DNA of 15,210 nucleotides, from NCBI GenBank assembly GCA_947473445.1, contig CANJEU010000013.1, positions 1-15,210 on the forward strand, read 5' to 3'. The notes beneath the pieces are model-generated. The model was given only the letters and a program-made list of their open reading frames with translations, was not told the DNA's origin and ran no database searches. The first letter of the stretch is position 1, and every line of letters begins with the position of its first letter. Source of the stretch: Fidelibacterota bacterium (GTDB taxonomy: Bacteria > Pseudomonadota > Alphaproteobacteria > Rhodospirillales > Rhodospirillaceae). Below are positions 1-7,046 of this stretch, piece after piece. A program made the translations under genes and the position numbers.

Positions 1-93
1 ATCGATCCGGTGAGGGACGAGATGTGCGCGTTCGTCGGACCGGACAGCGCAAGGGTTCCCGACGAGAACCTGATCGTGACCGCATGTGGCTAA
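1..93 (+). CDS. Possible 3' end of an upstream gene (partial)
   Basis: The first reading frame is open from the first base to a TAA at 91-93 and would encode 30 residues, ending LIVTACG. If real, it is the C-terminus of a gene that begins left of the window, and its stop overlaps the ATG at 84 of the next gene by 10 nt, a common operon arrangement. A 30-codon opening in GC-rich DNA is weak evidence, and no family can be recognised from so short a piece. Confidence 0.25.
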   Translation: MDPVRDEMCAFVGPDSARVPDENLIVTACG

Positions 94-809
94 CGCGCGC
101 GCTTCTCCTTATCGTCGCGGTCGCGATCGGCTTAGAGGTTCCCACGCTCGCGGCGGAAACGGCCATCGAAATGCCATCGCACGCACGGCTCAATGTGCGC
201 GGCGATGACTGGGTATGTGACTATGGTTATCGCCGCGCGGGTGCGGGCTGCATCGAAATTGCCGTGCCGCGCAACGCGACGCTGGGCCCTTACGGGGACA
301 CGTGGATTTGCCTGCCGGGATACTACACTTACCGCGATGTGTGCCTGCGGGATGAGGGCGCCGAAGGCTACGAAACACCGCGCAAAACGTTTAAGCCATG
401 GCAGATCATAGCTCAATTATCGGCAAAGCCGGCGAGCACGAGTCCACGAACCGACGGGGAAAAGACGTTCTATCGCTATGCGCCTTTCTTGGCAGCGGCT
501 GTGGCCCTGGGGGTGTGGTCCTTCTTCTTCCGAGGCCGCGACACGGCGCCCCAACCGACGCGAAATTATTCCACCACCGCCATTACCGTTCAGCGGCCCC
601 GGCGGGCGGTTACCGTGAATGCATGGCGGTCGGCGGGGGAAAAGGTCGACGCGCTCACCGGCGCGCTCATTCCGGACGGCGTCGAGATCGCCCAATGCCG
701 GAACTGCCGCGTGTTCTATCGCAGGGAGAGCCTCGTGACTCTGCGCCGTCAGAATGCGGCCGCTTGCATTGCCTGTGGGCGCTCGGCTTTCCAAACCGTG
801 ACGTCGTAA
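84..809 (+). CDS. Membrane protein with two W-C-GY-C repeats and a C-terminal zinc-ribbon-like motif
   Basis: Seen: 241 residues from ATG 84. An N-terminal signal sequence (about residues 1-24, hydrophobic core ALLLIVAVAIGL) is followed by two tandem copies of W[VI]C-x2-GY-x6-C (residues 43-56 and 74-87), each likely one disulfide loop. A single membrane segment lies at about 131-149, followed by a basic patch (RGR). Two CxxC pairs, CRNC (205-208) and CIAC (228-231), look like a zinc ribbon. With the positive-inside rule this predicts Cys loops in the periplasm and the CxxC pairs in the cytoplasm. An alternative GTG start at 24 has a better Shine-Dalgarno (GAGGGA) but adds 20 very basic residues before the signal sequence. 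Similar W-C-GY-C repeats occur in uncharacterised alphaproteobacterial exported proteins (from memory). Function is unknown. Confidence 0.75.
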   Translation: MWLTRALLLIVAVAIGLEVPTLAAETAIEMPSHARLNVRGDDWVCDYGYRRAGAGCIEIAVPRNATLGPYGDTWICLPGYYTYRDVCLRDEGAEGYETPRKTFKPWQIIAQLSAKPASTSPRTDGEKTFYRYAPFLAAAVALGVWSFFFRGRDTAPQPTRNYSTTAITVQRPRRAVTVNAWRSAGEKVDALTGALIPDGVEIAQCRNCRVFYRRESLVTLRRQNAAACIACGRSAFQTVTS

Positions 810-860
810 TCGTCGTGCGTGGTGTTGCTAGATTGCGGTCCGCCAAGAGGAAAATATGCG

Positions 861-1514
861 ATGTCCAAAGTGCGCGTGAACTGCTTTTCCATCTCCCTTG
901 ATGGATTCGGGGCAGGGCCGAATCAGGACCTTGAGAACCCCCTGGGCGTGGGCGCACGACCGCTGCACGAGTGGTTTTTTCCCACGAGCCCCTTTCAGAA
1001 GATGCTGGGGAACGATGGCGGTGCGGTCGGACCTGACGAGGATTTCGCGGTACGCGGCGCCGATAACCTCGGCGCTTGGATTCTAGGCCGAAACATGTTC
1101 GGGCCTGTGCGCGGTGCTTGGCCCGACGAGACCTGGCGGGGCTGGTGGGGTGATCGTCCACCCTATCAATGCGATGTATTCGTACTGACCCATCACCCTC
1201 GGGCGCCCCTCGTCATGCAAGGCGGCACAACGTTTTACTTCGTAACCGACGGCATTCACGCCGCGCTCGCGCGGGCAAAGATGTCTGCCAAGGGAAAGGA
1301 CGTACGCATCGGGGGAGGCGCAAGCACCGTGAGGCAGTATTTACGGGCAGGCCTCGTGGACGAAATGCATATCGCGGTCAGCCCCGTTTTCTTGGGAGCC
1401 GGCGAGCCTTTGTGGGCGAGCCTCGATTTGCCGGCGCTTGGCTACAAGGTGGCCGATTTCGTCGGGACCAACGCGGCAGCACACTATGTCATAGTGAAGC
1501 TCCCGGGCGGCTAA
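861..1514 (+). CDS. Dihydrofolate reductase family protein (RibD C-terminal-like)
   Basis: A 217-residue cytoplasmic protein of the bifunctional deaminase-reductase/DHFR-like superfamily (RibD C-terminal domain, PF01872). These are NAD(P)H-dependent reductases of pteridine- or pyrimidine-like substrates; most stand-alone members have no known substrate. Visible signatures are the N-terminal strand with SISLDGFGAGP (10-20), AWILGRNMFG (72-81), the glycine-rich cofactor loop IGGGAST (150-156), and the C-terminal LVDEMHIAVSPVFLGAGEPL (165-184), which is very typical of the family. ATG 861 is chosen because it places the conserved strand at the N-terminus and has AAGAGG at 845-850. An extended -10-like TGCTAGATT lies at 826-834, so it may have its own promoter. 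It follows the membrane protein by 51 nt; no functional link is evident. It is not the housekeeping FolA. Confidence 0.9.
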   Translation: MSKVRVNCFSISLDGFGAGPNQDLENPLGVGARPLHEWFFPTSPFQKMLGNDGGAVGPDEDFAVRGADNLGAWILGRNMFGPVRGAWPDETWRGWWGDRPPYQCDVFVLTHHPRAPLVMQGGTTFYFVTDGIHAALARAKMSAKGKDVRIGGGASTVRQYLRAGLVDEMHIAVSPVFLGAGEPLWASLDLPALGYKVADFVGTNAAAHYVIVKLPGG

Positions 1515-1565
1515 TTGAGCTGAACCAAGGATTTCTTTTCTTTCTGAATGTGTGGGGGATGGGCG

Positions 1566-2765
1566 ATGAAACTTTCGATTTCAATGATGTGCGCCGCTAT
1601 TGCTTTGTCGGCGGGTCTTGCGATGGCCGCCGAGCCTAATCCCCTGAACAGGGAATGGCGCGGGCGTGTTGCTGCACTGGGCCAGCCTGCGGCCGACGAG
1701 GTGGTGCTGACCGCCGCCGGCGATGCGATCTGGCTCGATAAGTTCTCCGGCAGCAAAGATGCAAACCTGCAGGCGATGTTCGAGGTGATGCGGGCGAGCG
1801 ATATCTCTTTCATCAATTTCGAGATGGTTGCCGCCAACAGCGGCTATCCGGCGATCAAGGAAATTGCGCGGACAGATCCCGCCATCGCCAGCGAGTTCGT
1901 CTGGGCGGGGACCGACATCGTTTCGCTCGCCAATAATCACCTGATGGATTTTGGCCAGAGTGGGCTCGAAACAACGCGGCGCACGTTGGACGCAGTGGGC
2001 ATCAAGCATTCAGGCGCAGGCCTCACCGCGGGTGAGGCGTATCGCCATACTGTTGTTGAGAAGAAGGGCCTGAAGATGGCTCTTGTTTCGGTGATGGTCT
2101 CGCCGACGCTTACGATCGGCACCGCAGCGACCGAAAATTCACCTGGGGTTGCCTGGGTGCGCGGTACTTCTGTGCGTCGCAGCGATGGAAAGGTCGTCAT
2201 CTCACCTTGGGAATCCGATCTCAAGGCGATGGAAGAAGCTATCAAAGCCGCGCGCAAGGATGCGCAGCTTGTCGCCGTGAGCATGCATATCCACTGGGGT
2301 GAGCTCGACGAGATAGATCCCGAGGGCAAGCAGGTCGTCGCGCGCGCGGCCATCGACGCCGGCGCGGACCTCATTTTGGGGCACGGACCGCATGTGGTGA
2401 ACGGTATCGAATTCTATAAGTCGAAGCCGATCCTCTACAGCATCGGGAATTTCGCGTTTCAGTTCCACCGCGCGGCCTACACCTTCTTCCCCGAAACCTT
2501 AAAAGTCGTCGACCGCCTCTCGGGTAACCCCAAACTCTACGAAAGTATGATCGTGCGAATGATCCTGTCCTCCAAAGGCGAATTCCGTCGGATGGAGTTG
2601 CTCCCCATTGAGTTGACGACCGACGGCATCCCTCGTTTCGTTACCGGCGACAGGGCCGATACGGTCCTTGCCAAAGTTAAAACACTGTCGGAGACGCTCG
2701 GCACGACGGTGAATCGCTCTGCGTGGTATTCGGTTGTGGAAGTGCCGAAAGCCGTAGTGCCCTAA
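1566..2765 (+). CDS. Secreted CapA family protein (PGA_cap, metallophosphatase-like)
   Basis: A 399-residue protein with a clear signal peptide (KLSISMMCAAIALSAGLAMA, cut near residue 21). It matches the CapA/PgsA family (PF09587), a calcineurin-like metallophosphoesterase fold. Motifs in order: AAGD (50-53), NFE (84-86), LANNHLMDFG (121-130), HWG (243-245), GHGPH (272-276) and YSIGNF (291-296), the expected metal-site residues. In Bacillus, CapA/PgsA acts with CapB and CapC to make and export poly-gamma-glutamate. No capB or capC lies here, so the substrate is unknown and the gene should not be called a capsule gene from homology alone. ATG 1566 is preferred because a GGGGGA sequence lies about 7 nt upstream and the signal peptide starts there. 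Its TAA overlaps the stop of the convergent protease gene by two bases. Confidence 0.92.
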   Translation: MKLSISMMCAAIALSAGLAMAAEPNPLNREWRGRVAALGQPAADEVVLTAAGDAIWLDKFSGSKDANLQAMFEVMRASDISFINFEMVAANSGYPAIKEIARTDPAIASEFVWAGTDIVSLANNHLMDFGQSGLETTRRTLDAVGIKHSGAGLTAGEAYRHTVVEKKGLKMALVSVMVSPTLTIGTAATENSPGVAWVRGTSVRRSDGKVVISPWESDLKAMEEAIKAARKDAQLVAVSMHIHWGELDEIDPEGKQVVARAAIDAGADLILGHGPHVVNGIEFYKSKPILYSIGNFAFQFHRAAYTFFPETLKVVDRLSGNPKLYESMIVRMILSSKGEFRRMELLPIELTTDGIPRFVTGDRADTVLAKVKTLSETLGTTVNRSAWYSVVEVPKAVVP

Positions 2766-3688
2766 GGTGAGGGCGGCTCCGCGGTCTGAAATTCAAGCGG
2801 GGCGAGCGTCTTTACAAAGGCGTTCGCCCTGCGCACCAAATCGACCATCGCCGCCGTCACCGGGATGGCGATATTGATGTGGTTTGAGAGGCTGATCGGT
2901 ATGATCTCGCCGGCGTGCTTGCGGCGCTCGTAAACATCACGCGCAGTTTCAGGATAAACCTGGGCTACGTTGATGGCGCGCACGATGGTGCGCCCGCCGG
3001 TAGTTTCCACGAGTGGGGCGCCGGAGTGGCCGGGCCAGACATCGCAGGTATGGCCGATCAGGCCCGGCGCACGCGGGAACTGGGCATTGCGGGCAAGCGA
3101 TGCGAACGCACAGCCGCTCTGTATTGTGCGCGGGGTCGCGCCATCATAGTCAAATGTCAGCGATACGCCCGCCATCGTGTAGCGGGCCCCACCGACGTCA
3201 GTAACGTTACGGTCGCCCGGTGCGGGTGGCGCGATGGCGAGCGGCGCATAGTCGAGGGGCTCTTCCAGGATCAAAGCGATGAAATCGCGCTGACGGGAGC
3301 GCGGCCCCAGGGGGAGGTCCCCGTCCGTTATGGTCGTGAATTGGAAGTGGGGCAGGATCCTGACCTTGCGGCCCGAGGTTTCTCCCTCCGCCACATACAC
3401 CCACTCTCCCTTGTTTAGCGCACCGTTCTCGCCAAAGACGTTATGCCAGTTCGTGAGAACAACGCGCGGTCCCACGAGGAACGCCGTTCCAATCCCTGAG
3501 AGGACGCCGTTCTTGGCGTCGGCGCGCATCACGTAGCCGACGGCACTCGTCCACGGCAACTGTCCCGTATCCGGCTGGCGATCGTCTTCACCGAGGATAG
3601 ACGCATAAACAGTAGGCGGCGCTGTCAGAACCGACAGCACAACGACCCCAATCGCGCACATAGCACGTAAGAAACGACCCCTGCCCAT
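2762..3688 (-). CDS. Secreted trypsin-like serine protease
   Basis: A 308-residue protein with an N-terminal signal sequence (RFLRAMCAIGVVVLSVLTA, cleavage near VYAS, residue 30). It shows the S1 trypsin-fold catalytic triad: His82 in VLTNWHNVF, Asp135 in RDFIALILEEP and Ser222 in PGHSGAPLV. Cys193 and Cys215 flank the active-site serine region and could form a disulfide. The arrangement resembles V8/glutamyl-endopeptidase-like bacterial trypsin family members (PF13365-like). No PDZ domain follows, so it is not a DegP/HtrA chaperone-protease. Predicted location is periplasmic or extracellular. The start has no strong Shine-Dalgarno; Met10 is an alternative that would still leave a signal peptide. 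It lies downstream of the methyltransferase gene on the same strand, 151 nt away, and converges with capA-like. Confidence 0.9.
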   Translation of the reverse strand: MGRGRFLRAMCAIGVVVLSVLTAPPTVYASILGEDDRQPDTGQLPWTSAVGYVMRADAKNGVLSGIGTAFLVGPRVVLTNWHNVFGENGALNKGEWVYVAEGETSGRKVRILPHFQFTTITDGDLPLGPRSRQRDFIALILEEPLDYAPLAIAPPAPGDRNVTDVGGARYTMAGVSLTFDYDGATPRTIQSGCAFASLARNAQFPRAPGLIGHTCDVWPGHSGAPLVETTGGRTIVRAINVAQVYPETARDVYERRKHAGEIIPISLSNHINIAIPVTAAMVDLVRRANAFVKTLAPLEFQTAEPPSP

Positions 3689-3755
3689 TGGGCTAAACGA
3701 TACGCGCAGAGTCCTGTGACGGAAATACGTTCCCGCTCGTCGACAGAAAAATATT

Positions 3756-3765
3756 AGCCGCGGCT
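3756..3765. repeat. 10-bp perfect palindrome upstream of the protease gene
   Basis: AGCCGCGGCT is a perfect 10-bp palindrome about 70 nt upstream of the protease start, next to an AT-rich stretch (AAAAATATTA) that could supply a -10 region. It could be an operator half-site pair, but palindromes this short arise by chance in GC-rich DNA. Confidence 0.2.
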
Positions 3766-3799
3766 CACTTAGACGTGCGGAGTGATGTCGATCCGACTT

Positions 3800-3833
3800 T
3801 CGCTTTCGCGAAGAGCGATAACGCGCAGCGTTA
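3800..3833 (-). terminator. Two adjacent stem-loops just after the methyltransferase gene
   Basis: Reading the minus strand past the methyltransferase stop, a 6-bp stem TAACGC/GCGTTA with a 3-nt loop (3819-3833) is followed at once by a 5-bp stem TCGCT/AGCGA with a 9-nt loop (3800-3818). The position suggests a role in 3'-end formation or transcript stability. Neither stem is followed by a T-run, so this is not a standard intrinsic terminator. Confidence 0.3.
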
Positions 3834-3839
3834 AAGTTG

Positions 3840-4670
3840 TTACGGCGCGCGCTTCGCGGTCACCTTCGATGTGCGCCCGGCCATCACGACGGTCGCCTCT
3901 ATCGAGTCTCCGATGACCTTGCCCTCAAACGCCATCGTTTGCGTTCCGCCAGGACCGGGCAGGCGGGCTTCGAACGTCAGAGCGTCCCCGGAAAGCTTCA
4001 GTAGATCGAGAGAGGTATTTGCATCAACTGCGGTGAGTGAACCCGCCACCTTCTGGAATGTTTGCGCGAGGTCAACGCTGTAATCCTTGCCTGACATCCG
4101 CCAAGTCCATTTGCCGTTGATCTTGGCCGGCACGACCCAGAAATACAGCGTGCTTTTGTCGTGGGTCTCGAACTTGTCGGCTTCCCAATCGCCCAGCGCG
4201 TAGTCGTGCGCGACGATCCGTGTCCCGGGTTTCATATCGAGCATCTTGGGGCGAAGTCTCATCATCATTTCCGGCAGAAGGTACAGCGGAAGGACTGTGG
4301 CTTCCGAAAAGTCGAATTCGAACATGTCCCCCTGATGGAAGGTCACGCGGTCCTGGACGCCGGCCTTCACCGCGTTGGCGCGCGCTTCGGCGACACGGAC
4401 CGGATCAAGATCGATGCCAACGCCTTTTTTCGCGCCGAACTCATGCACAGCTGCGATCGGTAAGCGCCCATCGCCCGAGCCCAAATCATAAACGATGTCG
4501 TTGGGGCCGACGCCGCCTAAGGTGAGCATCGACTTTACGATCGGCGTCGCGGTCGGAACATAAGGGGCATCAAGTTCCACTGCAGGCGCGGCTTGAGCAG
4601 CTGCGGCGCTCGGCAGCGCGAGTGTGACGAAGCCGGCCAGGGCGAGGGCGAATTGTTTCATCGAAAGCAT
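3840..4670 (-). CDS. Exported class I SAM-dependent methyltransferase-like protein with extra C-terminal domain
   Basis: 276 residues. An N-terminal signal peptide (MKQFALALAGFVTLALPSAAAA, with cleavage near AQA) is followed by a class I methyltransferase fold: motif I YDLGSGDGR (61-69), acidic loop GIDLDP (85-90), GDMFEFD (114-120), and SEATVLPLYLLPEMM (122-136) with LRPKMLDMKPGTRIVAHDY after it. The core resembles small bacterial proteins related to FAM173/ATPSCKMT-type lysine methyltransferases. Residues about 197-276 form a separate beta-rich region (repeated G-D-x-[IL] turns, LPGPGGTQT) without methyltransferase motifs. SAM is not known to be available in the periplasm, so either the signal is not cleaved, the protein works elsewhere, or it binds another ligand. 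ATG 4661 is an equally good start. It follows the glycosyltransferase-like gene by 60 nt on the same strand. Confidence 0.85.
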   Translation of the reverse strand: MLSMKQFALALAGFVTLALPSAAAAQAAPAVELDAPYVPTATPIVKSMLTLGGVGPNDIVYDLGSGDGRLPIAAVHEFGAKKGVGIDLDPVRVAEARANAVKAGVQDRVTFHQGDMFEFDFSEATVLPLYLLPEMMMRLRPKMLDMKPGTRIVAHDYALGDWEADKFETHDKSTLYFWVVPAKINGKWTWRMSGKDYSVDLAQTFQKVAGSLTAVDANTSLDLLKLSGDALTFEARLPGPGGTQTMAFEGKVIGDSIEATVVMAGRTSKVTAKRAP

Positions 4671-4730
4671 CCAAGACGTGGAGATTGACCCATTGTCATC
4701 ATGGCATAAGGCGGCGCGGCAAGGACTTTG

Positions 4731-6356
4731 TTAGGCGCGCCCAGGCTCACCGCCAGGCTGGGCCGCGCCGATCCAGCGAAGGATTGCATCGGTCTCAGTC
4801 GCAGCGTCCGCGGCGCCGCGTTCCGGCGGCGTCGGGTGAAGTGGCGCACGGTCCATGACATGGGCGCAAATCCGATCGAGCATGACGTCCTTCCCGGGGG
4901 CGAGTTCGCTGTAGTCGCTGAAATTCATATCGCCCATGTACCAGTCGGTTTGTTTGACCAGCGGGAAGGGGAAGGAATAGCGGAAAAAAGCCGCCGCGCC
5001 GAACCGCCAGGCGGGGCGGGCACAAGCAAGTGGATCCGGGGCGCGGCCTTGAATGAGGTCACCCAGCATCCGATCGTAGGCCGCCGGCGTTTCGGGCATG
5101 AGGAGGCAGGGTTGGGCGCTATGCTCGCGCGACCCGCAGCGCACGACGGGTTTTCCAAGCGCGGCCATCTCAACGCCGATGGTGCTGTGCCATGTGAGCC
5201 CTACCGTTGCCATCGCCGCGAGGGCGTAGCTATTGAGGGTGTCGTCGCTGCGGACCAGCCGCACGTTGTCGGGCAGGGAATCTGCAAGACTTTCGTAGAA
5301 AGCAAGCTCTTGAGCGTTTTTCGCGAAGGACCGCTGGCTCCCGCTATTGGGATGGACACGGATCACCAGTTGGAGGCCAGGGTGGCGACGCGCAAAATCG
5401 AGCGAGGCCAACACCCAAGCGCTATGCGTTTCGAAAACGCCATTGGCAAGATTTGTGCCGCCGGCTTCATCGAGGTTTGATGTGAACAGCGCCCACACCG
5501 GCAGTGCAGGATCGAGCTGCAACGCGGCTTTTGTTTCGTCAGCGCGTTGGGTGCCGGCCATGAAGACGACGGAATCCTTCATACCGCGCCAGCGCTCCTT
5601 AAACAACGCGCCGACGGCATCGAGCTCGGCGGCGTTCAGCGGCACGTTTTCCCATGCGCGCCACAGCGCGACGAGATCGTGAGAGTCAACGCAGGAACGA
5701 TTCTCGAAGAACGTCATATGACCCGGCACAACGCCGCGCTCTTCCACGAGGACGGGAATGCCCCGAAGCTTTCCAAGTTCAAGGGCCGTGCGCATAGGGG
5801 CCATGCGGCCATTGAAGAGCAGCAGGAAGTCGGGCTTCTCGTCCGCCAAAAGGCGGTCGAAGCCCACGGCCGCGAGGCGTCCGCTGTACAGGTAGCTGGC
5901 GAAAACGGCTGCTGTCTGCGGATCATTCAGATCGAGCTCGTTATGGCGCATATGCTTGTGCACGCTCGAGGCAACCCACGCGCCGATATTCCATTCTCCG
6001 AACTGCGCATCGGCAAGGGCGGCCCCTTTAAAACCGTGCGCCCATGCAGCGGCATCGGTGAAATCGGCGGTCGTCAACCAGCGCCCCAGCCAGCGGTACG
6101 GCAGCCCCCATGTGGCCATCCGGGCGGCAGCGGAGGATTGGCAGATCAGGCAGGCGTTGGCTGGCTTCTTCGCCGGCGCGCCGTTGGCCGGTTGCAGCAC
6201 GTCGCAATCGCTGAAGACGCCGTCACATGTGACGTAAGTGACGGAACAGCCGCGCAGACGCAGCGCTTGAAGAATGGCCACTTGCCGCGAGCTGTGGATT
6301 GACCACGTCGTGTAAGGCGCGAAACAGACAATATGCGGCGGTCGCTGAATGGGCAC
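4731..6356 (-). CDS. GT-B-like surface polysaccharide (capsule synthesis-type) protein
   Basis: A 541-residue protein without a signal peptide, beginning RPPHIVCFAPYTTWSIHSSR (residues 5-24). The two-Rossmann-domain layout is typical of GT-B glycosyltransferases and of capsular polysaccharide proteins related to PF05159. The N-terminal half has a Cys cluster, CDGVFSDC (44-51) and CLIC (69-72); the C-terminal half has VIRVHPNSGS (331-340) and GLTWHSTIGVEMAALGKPVV (386-405), where the VHP and the H-S-T-x-G-x-E-M-A loop resemble nucleotide-sugar binding sites of this class. Similar proteins with the early Cys cluster occur in O-antigen and capsule loci (from memory). Here no other polysaccharide genes are adjacent, so donor and acceptor cannot be stated. 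The C-terminal 30 residues are low-complexity. Its start is 45 nt after the VOC gene stop, so the two may be co-transcribed. Confidence 0.75.
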   Translation of the reverse strand: MPIQRPPHIVCFAPYTTWSIHSSRQVAILQALRLRGCSVTYVTCDGVFSDCDVLQPANGAPAKKPANACLICQSSAAARMATWGLPYRWLGRWLTTADFTDAAAWAHGFKGAALADAQFGEWNIGAWVASSVHKHMRHNELDLNDPQTAAVFASYLYSGRLAAVGFDRLLADEKPDFLLLFNGRMAPMRTALELGKLRGIPVLVEERGVVPGHMTFFENRSCVDSHDLVALWRAWENVPLNAAELDAVGALFKERWRGMKDSVVFMAGTQRADETKAALQLDPALPVWALFTSNLDEAGGTNLANGVFETHSAWVLASLDFARRHPGLQLVIRVHPNSGSQRSFAKNAQELAFYESLADSLPDNVRLVRSDDTLNSYALAAMATVGLTWHSTIGVEMAALGKPVVRCGSREHSAQPCLLMPETPAAYDRMLGDLIQGRAPDPLACARPAWRFGAAAFFRYSFPFPLVKQTDWYMGDMNFSDYSELAPGKDVMLDRICAHVMDRAPLHPTPPERGAADAATETDAILRWIGAAQPGGEPGRA

Positions 6357-6401
6357 GGGTGAATCTTATCTCAGTTTTCCCCCGTGCCCAAGTCGTGATG
6401 G

Positions 6402-6851
6402 TTATCCCGCGGCGCGCTCCAGTGCGGCGATGTCGATTTTTTTCATCGTCATCATGGCCGCCGCCGCGCGCTGGGCTCGGCCGGGATCATTGTCCTTCAA
6501 AAGCGCGACGAGTTTGCGCGGCGTGATCTGCCACGACACGCCGAATTTGTCCTTGAGCCAGCCGCACTGTTGTTCGGTGCCGCCGTCGGCCGTCAGCGCT
6601 GACCACAGGTGATCAACCTCGGCTTGGGTCTCGCAATCGACCATCAGCGAAATGGCTTCGTTCAGTTTGAAATAAGGACCGCCATTAAAGCAGTGAAAGC
6701 GAAGCCCCTCCACTTCGACAGTCCCGCTTTGAACACGGTCGCCTTGGCGCGAGACGCTGACAATTTTAGCGTTCTTGAAAACCTTGGCGTAGAGGTTCAT
6801 CGCTTCCTCGGCTTGATCGTCGAACCAGATGAACGGGGTGACTTTTTGCAT
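6402..6851 (-). CDS. PhnB-like VOC family protein
   Basis: 149 residues of the vicinal-oxygen-chelate superfamily, PhnB-like group (PF06983, old name '3-demethylubiquinone-9 3-methyltransferase domain'). Diagnostic stretches are TPFIWFDDQAEEAMNLYAKV (5-24), HCFNGGPYFKLNEAISLMV (53-71), CGWLKDKFGVSWQITP (96-111) and the closing MKKIDIAALERA (136-147), nearly the family consensus. Despite the old name, members are not demonstrated methyltransferases; the biochemical role is unknown. The start at 6851 is firm: an AGGAGG Shine-Dalgarno lies 5 nt upstream and the conserved first strand begins at residue 3. A longer in-frame reading to 6908 adds only non-conserved residues. It is divergent from the secreted-repeat gene, with 195 nt between them. 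Confidence 0.93.
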   Translation of the reverse strand: MQKVTPFIWFDDQAEEAMNLYAKVFKNAKIVSVSRQGDRVQSGTVEVEGLRFHCFNGGPYFKLNEAISLMVDCETQAEVDHLWSALTADGGTEQQCGWLKDKFGVSWQITPRKLVALLKDNDPGRAQRAAAAMMTMKKIDIAALERAAG

Positions 6852-6951
6852 GGAATCCTCCTCTCGGCTTACCCCCAAAGGACGCTGGAACTTTGGTCTC
6901 GCCGACATGGCGACGCAAAAATCTGGGTTGGAGGATGGGGTGCGACATTAA

Positions 6952-6964
6952 TTAGAAAATCTAA
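6952..6964. promoter_or_regulatory. AT-rich inverted repeat between divergent genes
   Basis: TTAGA-AAA-TCTAA is a 13-bp inverted repeat in a locally AT-rich patch, in the 195-nt region between the VOC gene (minus) and the secreted-repeat gene (plus). This is a plausible place for an operator. A -10-like TATAAG at 7017-7022 lies 24 nt before the plus-strand start, but I see no convincing -35. Low confidence. Confidence 0.3.
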
Positions 6965-7046
6965 ATCAAACCATAGCGCGTTACATGGCTTAGCCTCACC
7001 ACGACCTGAATTTTACTATAAGATGTGTCATCCATTGAACTACGGG

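Noticed and set aside
1566..2765. Poly-gamma-glutamate capsule locus
   Set aside because: Only a CapA-family member is present. No ligase or membrane partner is encoded nearby, and the adjacent genes are a reductase and a protease.
4728..6302. Two long plus-strand open frames (250 and 251 codons)
   Set aside because: Both are antisense to the GT-B-like gene; they have no motif, and the minus-strand protein has family-like motifs throughout.
6402..6851. Ubiquinone-biosynthesis methyltransferase
   Set aside because: The old family label suggests this, but the protein is a small PhnB-like VOC domain with no SAM-binding motif.
6609..7046. In-frame upstream extension of the secreted-repeat gene
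   Set aside because: It overlaps the VOC gene in antisense and would bury the signal peptide about 146 residues inside the protein; the start at 7047 is much better.
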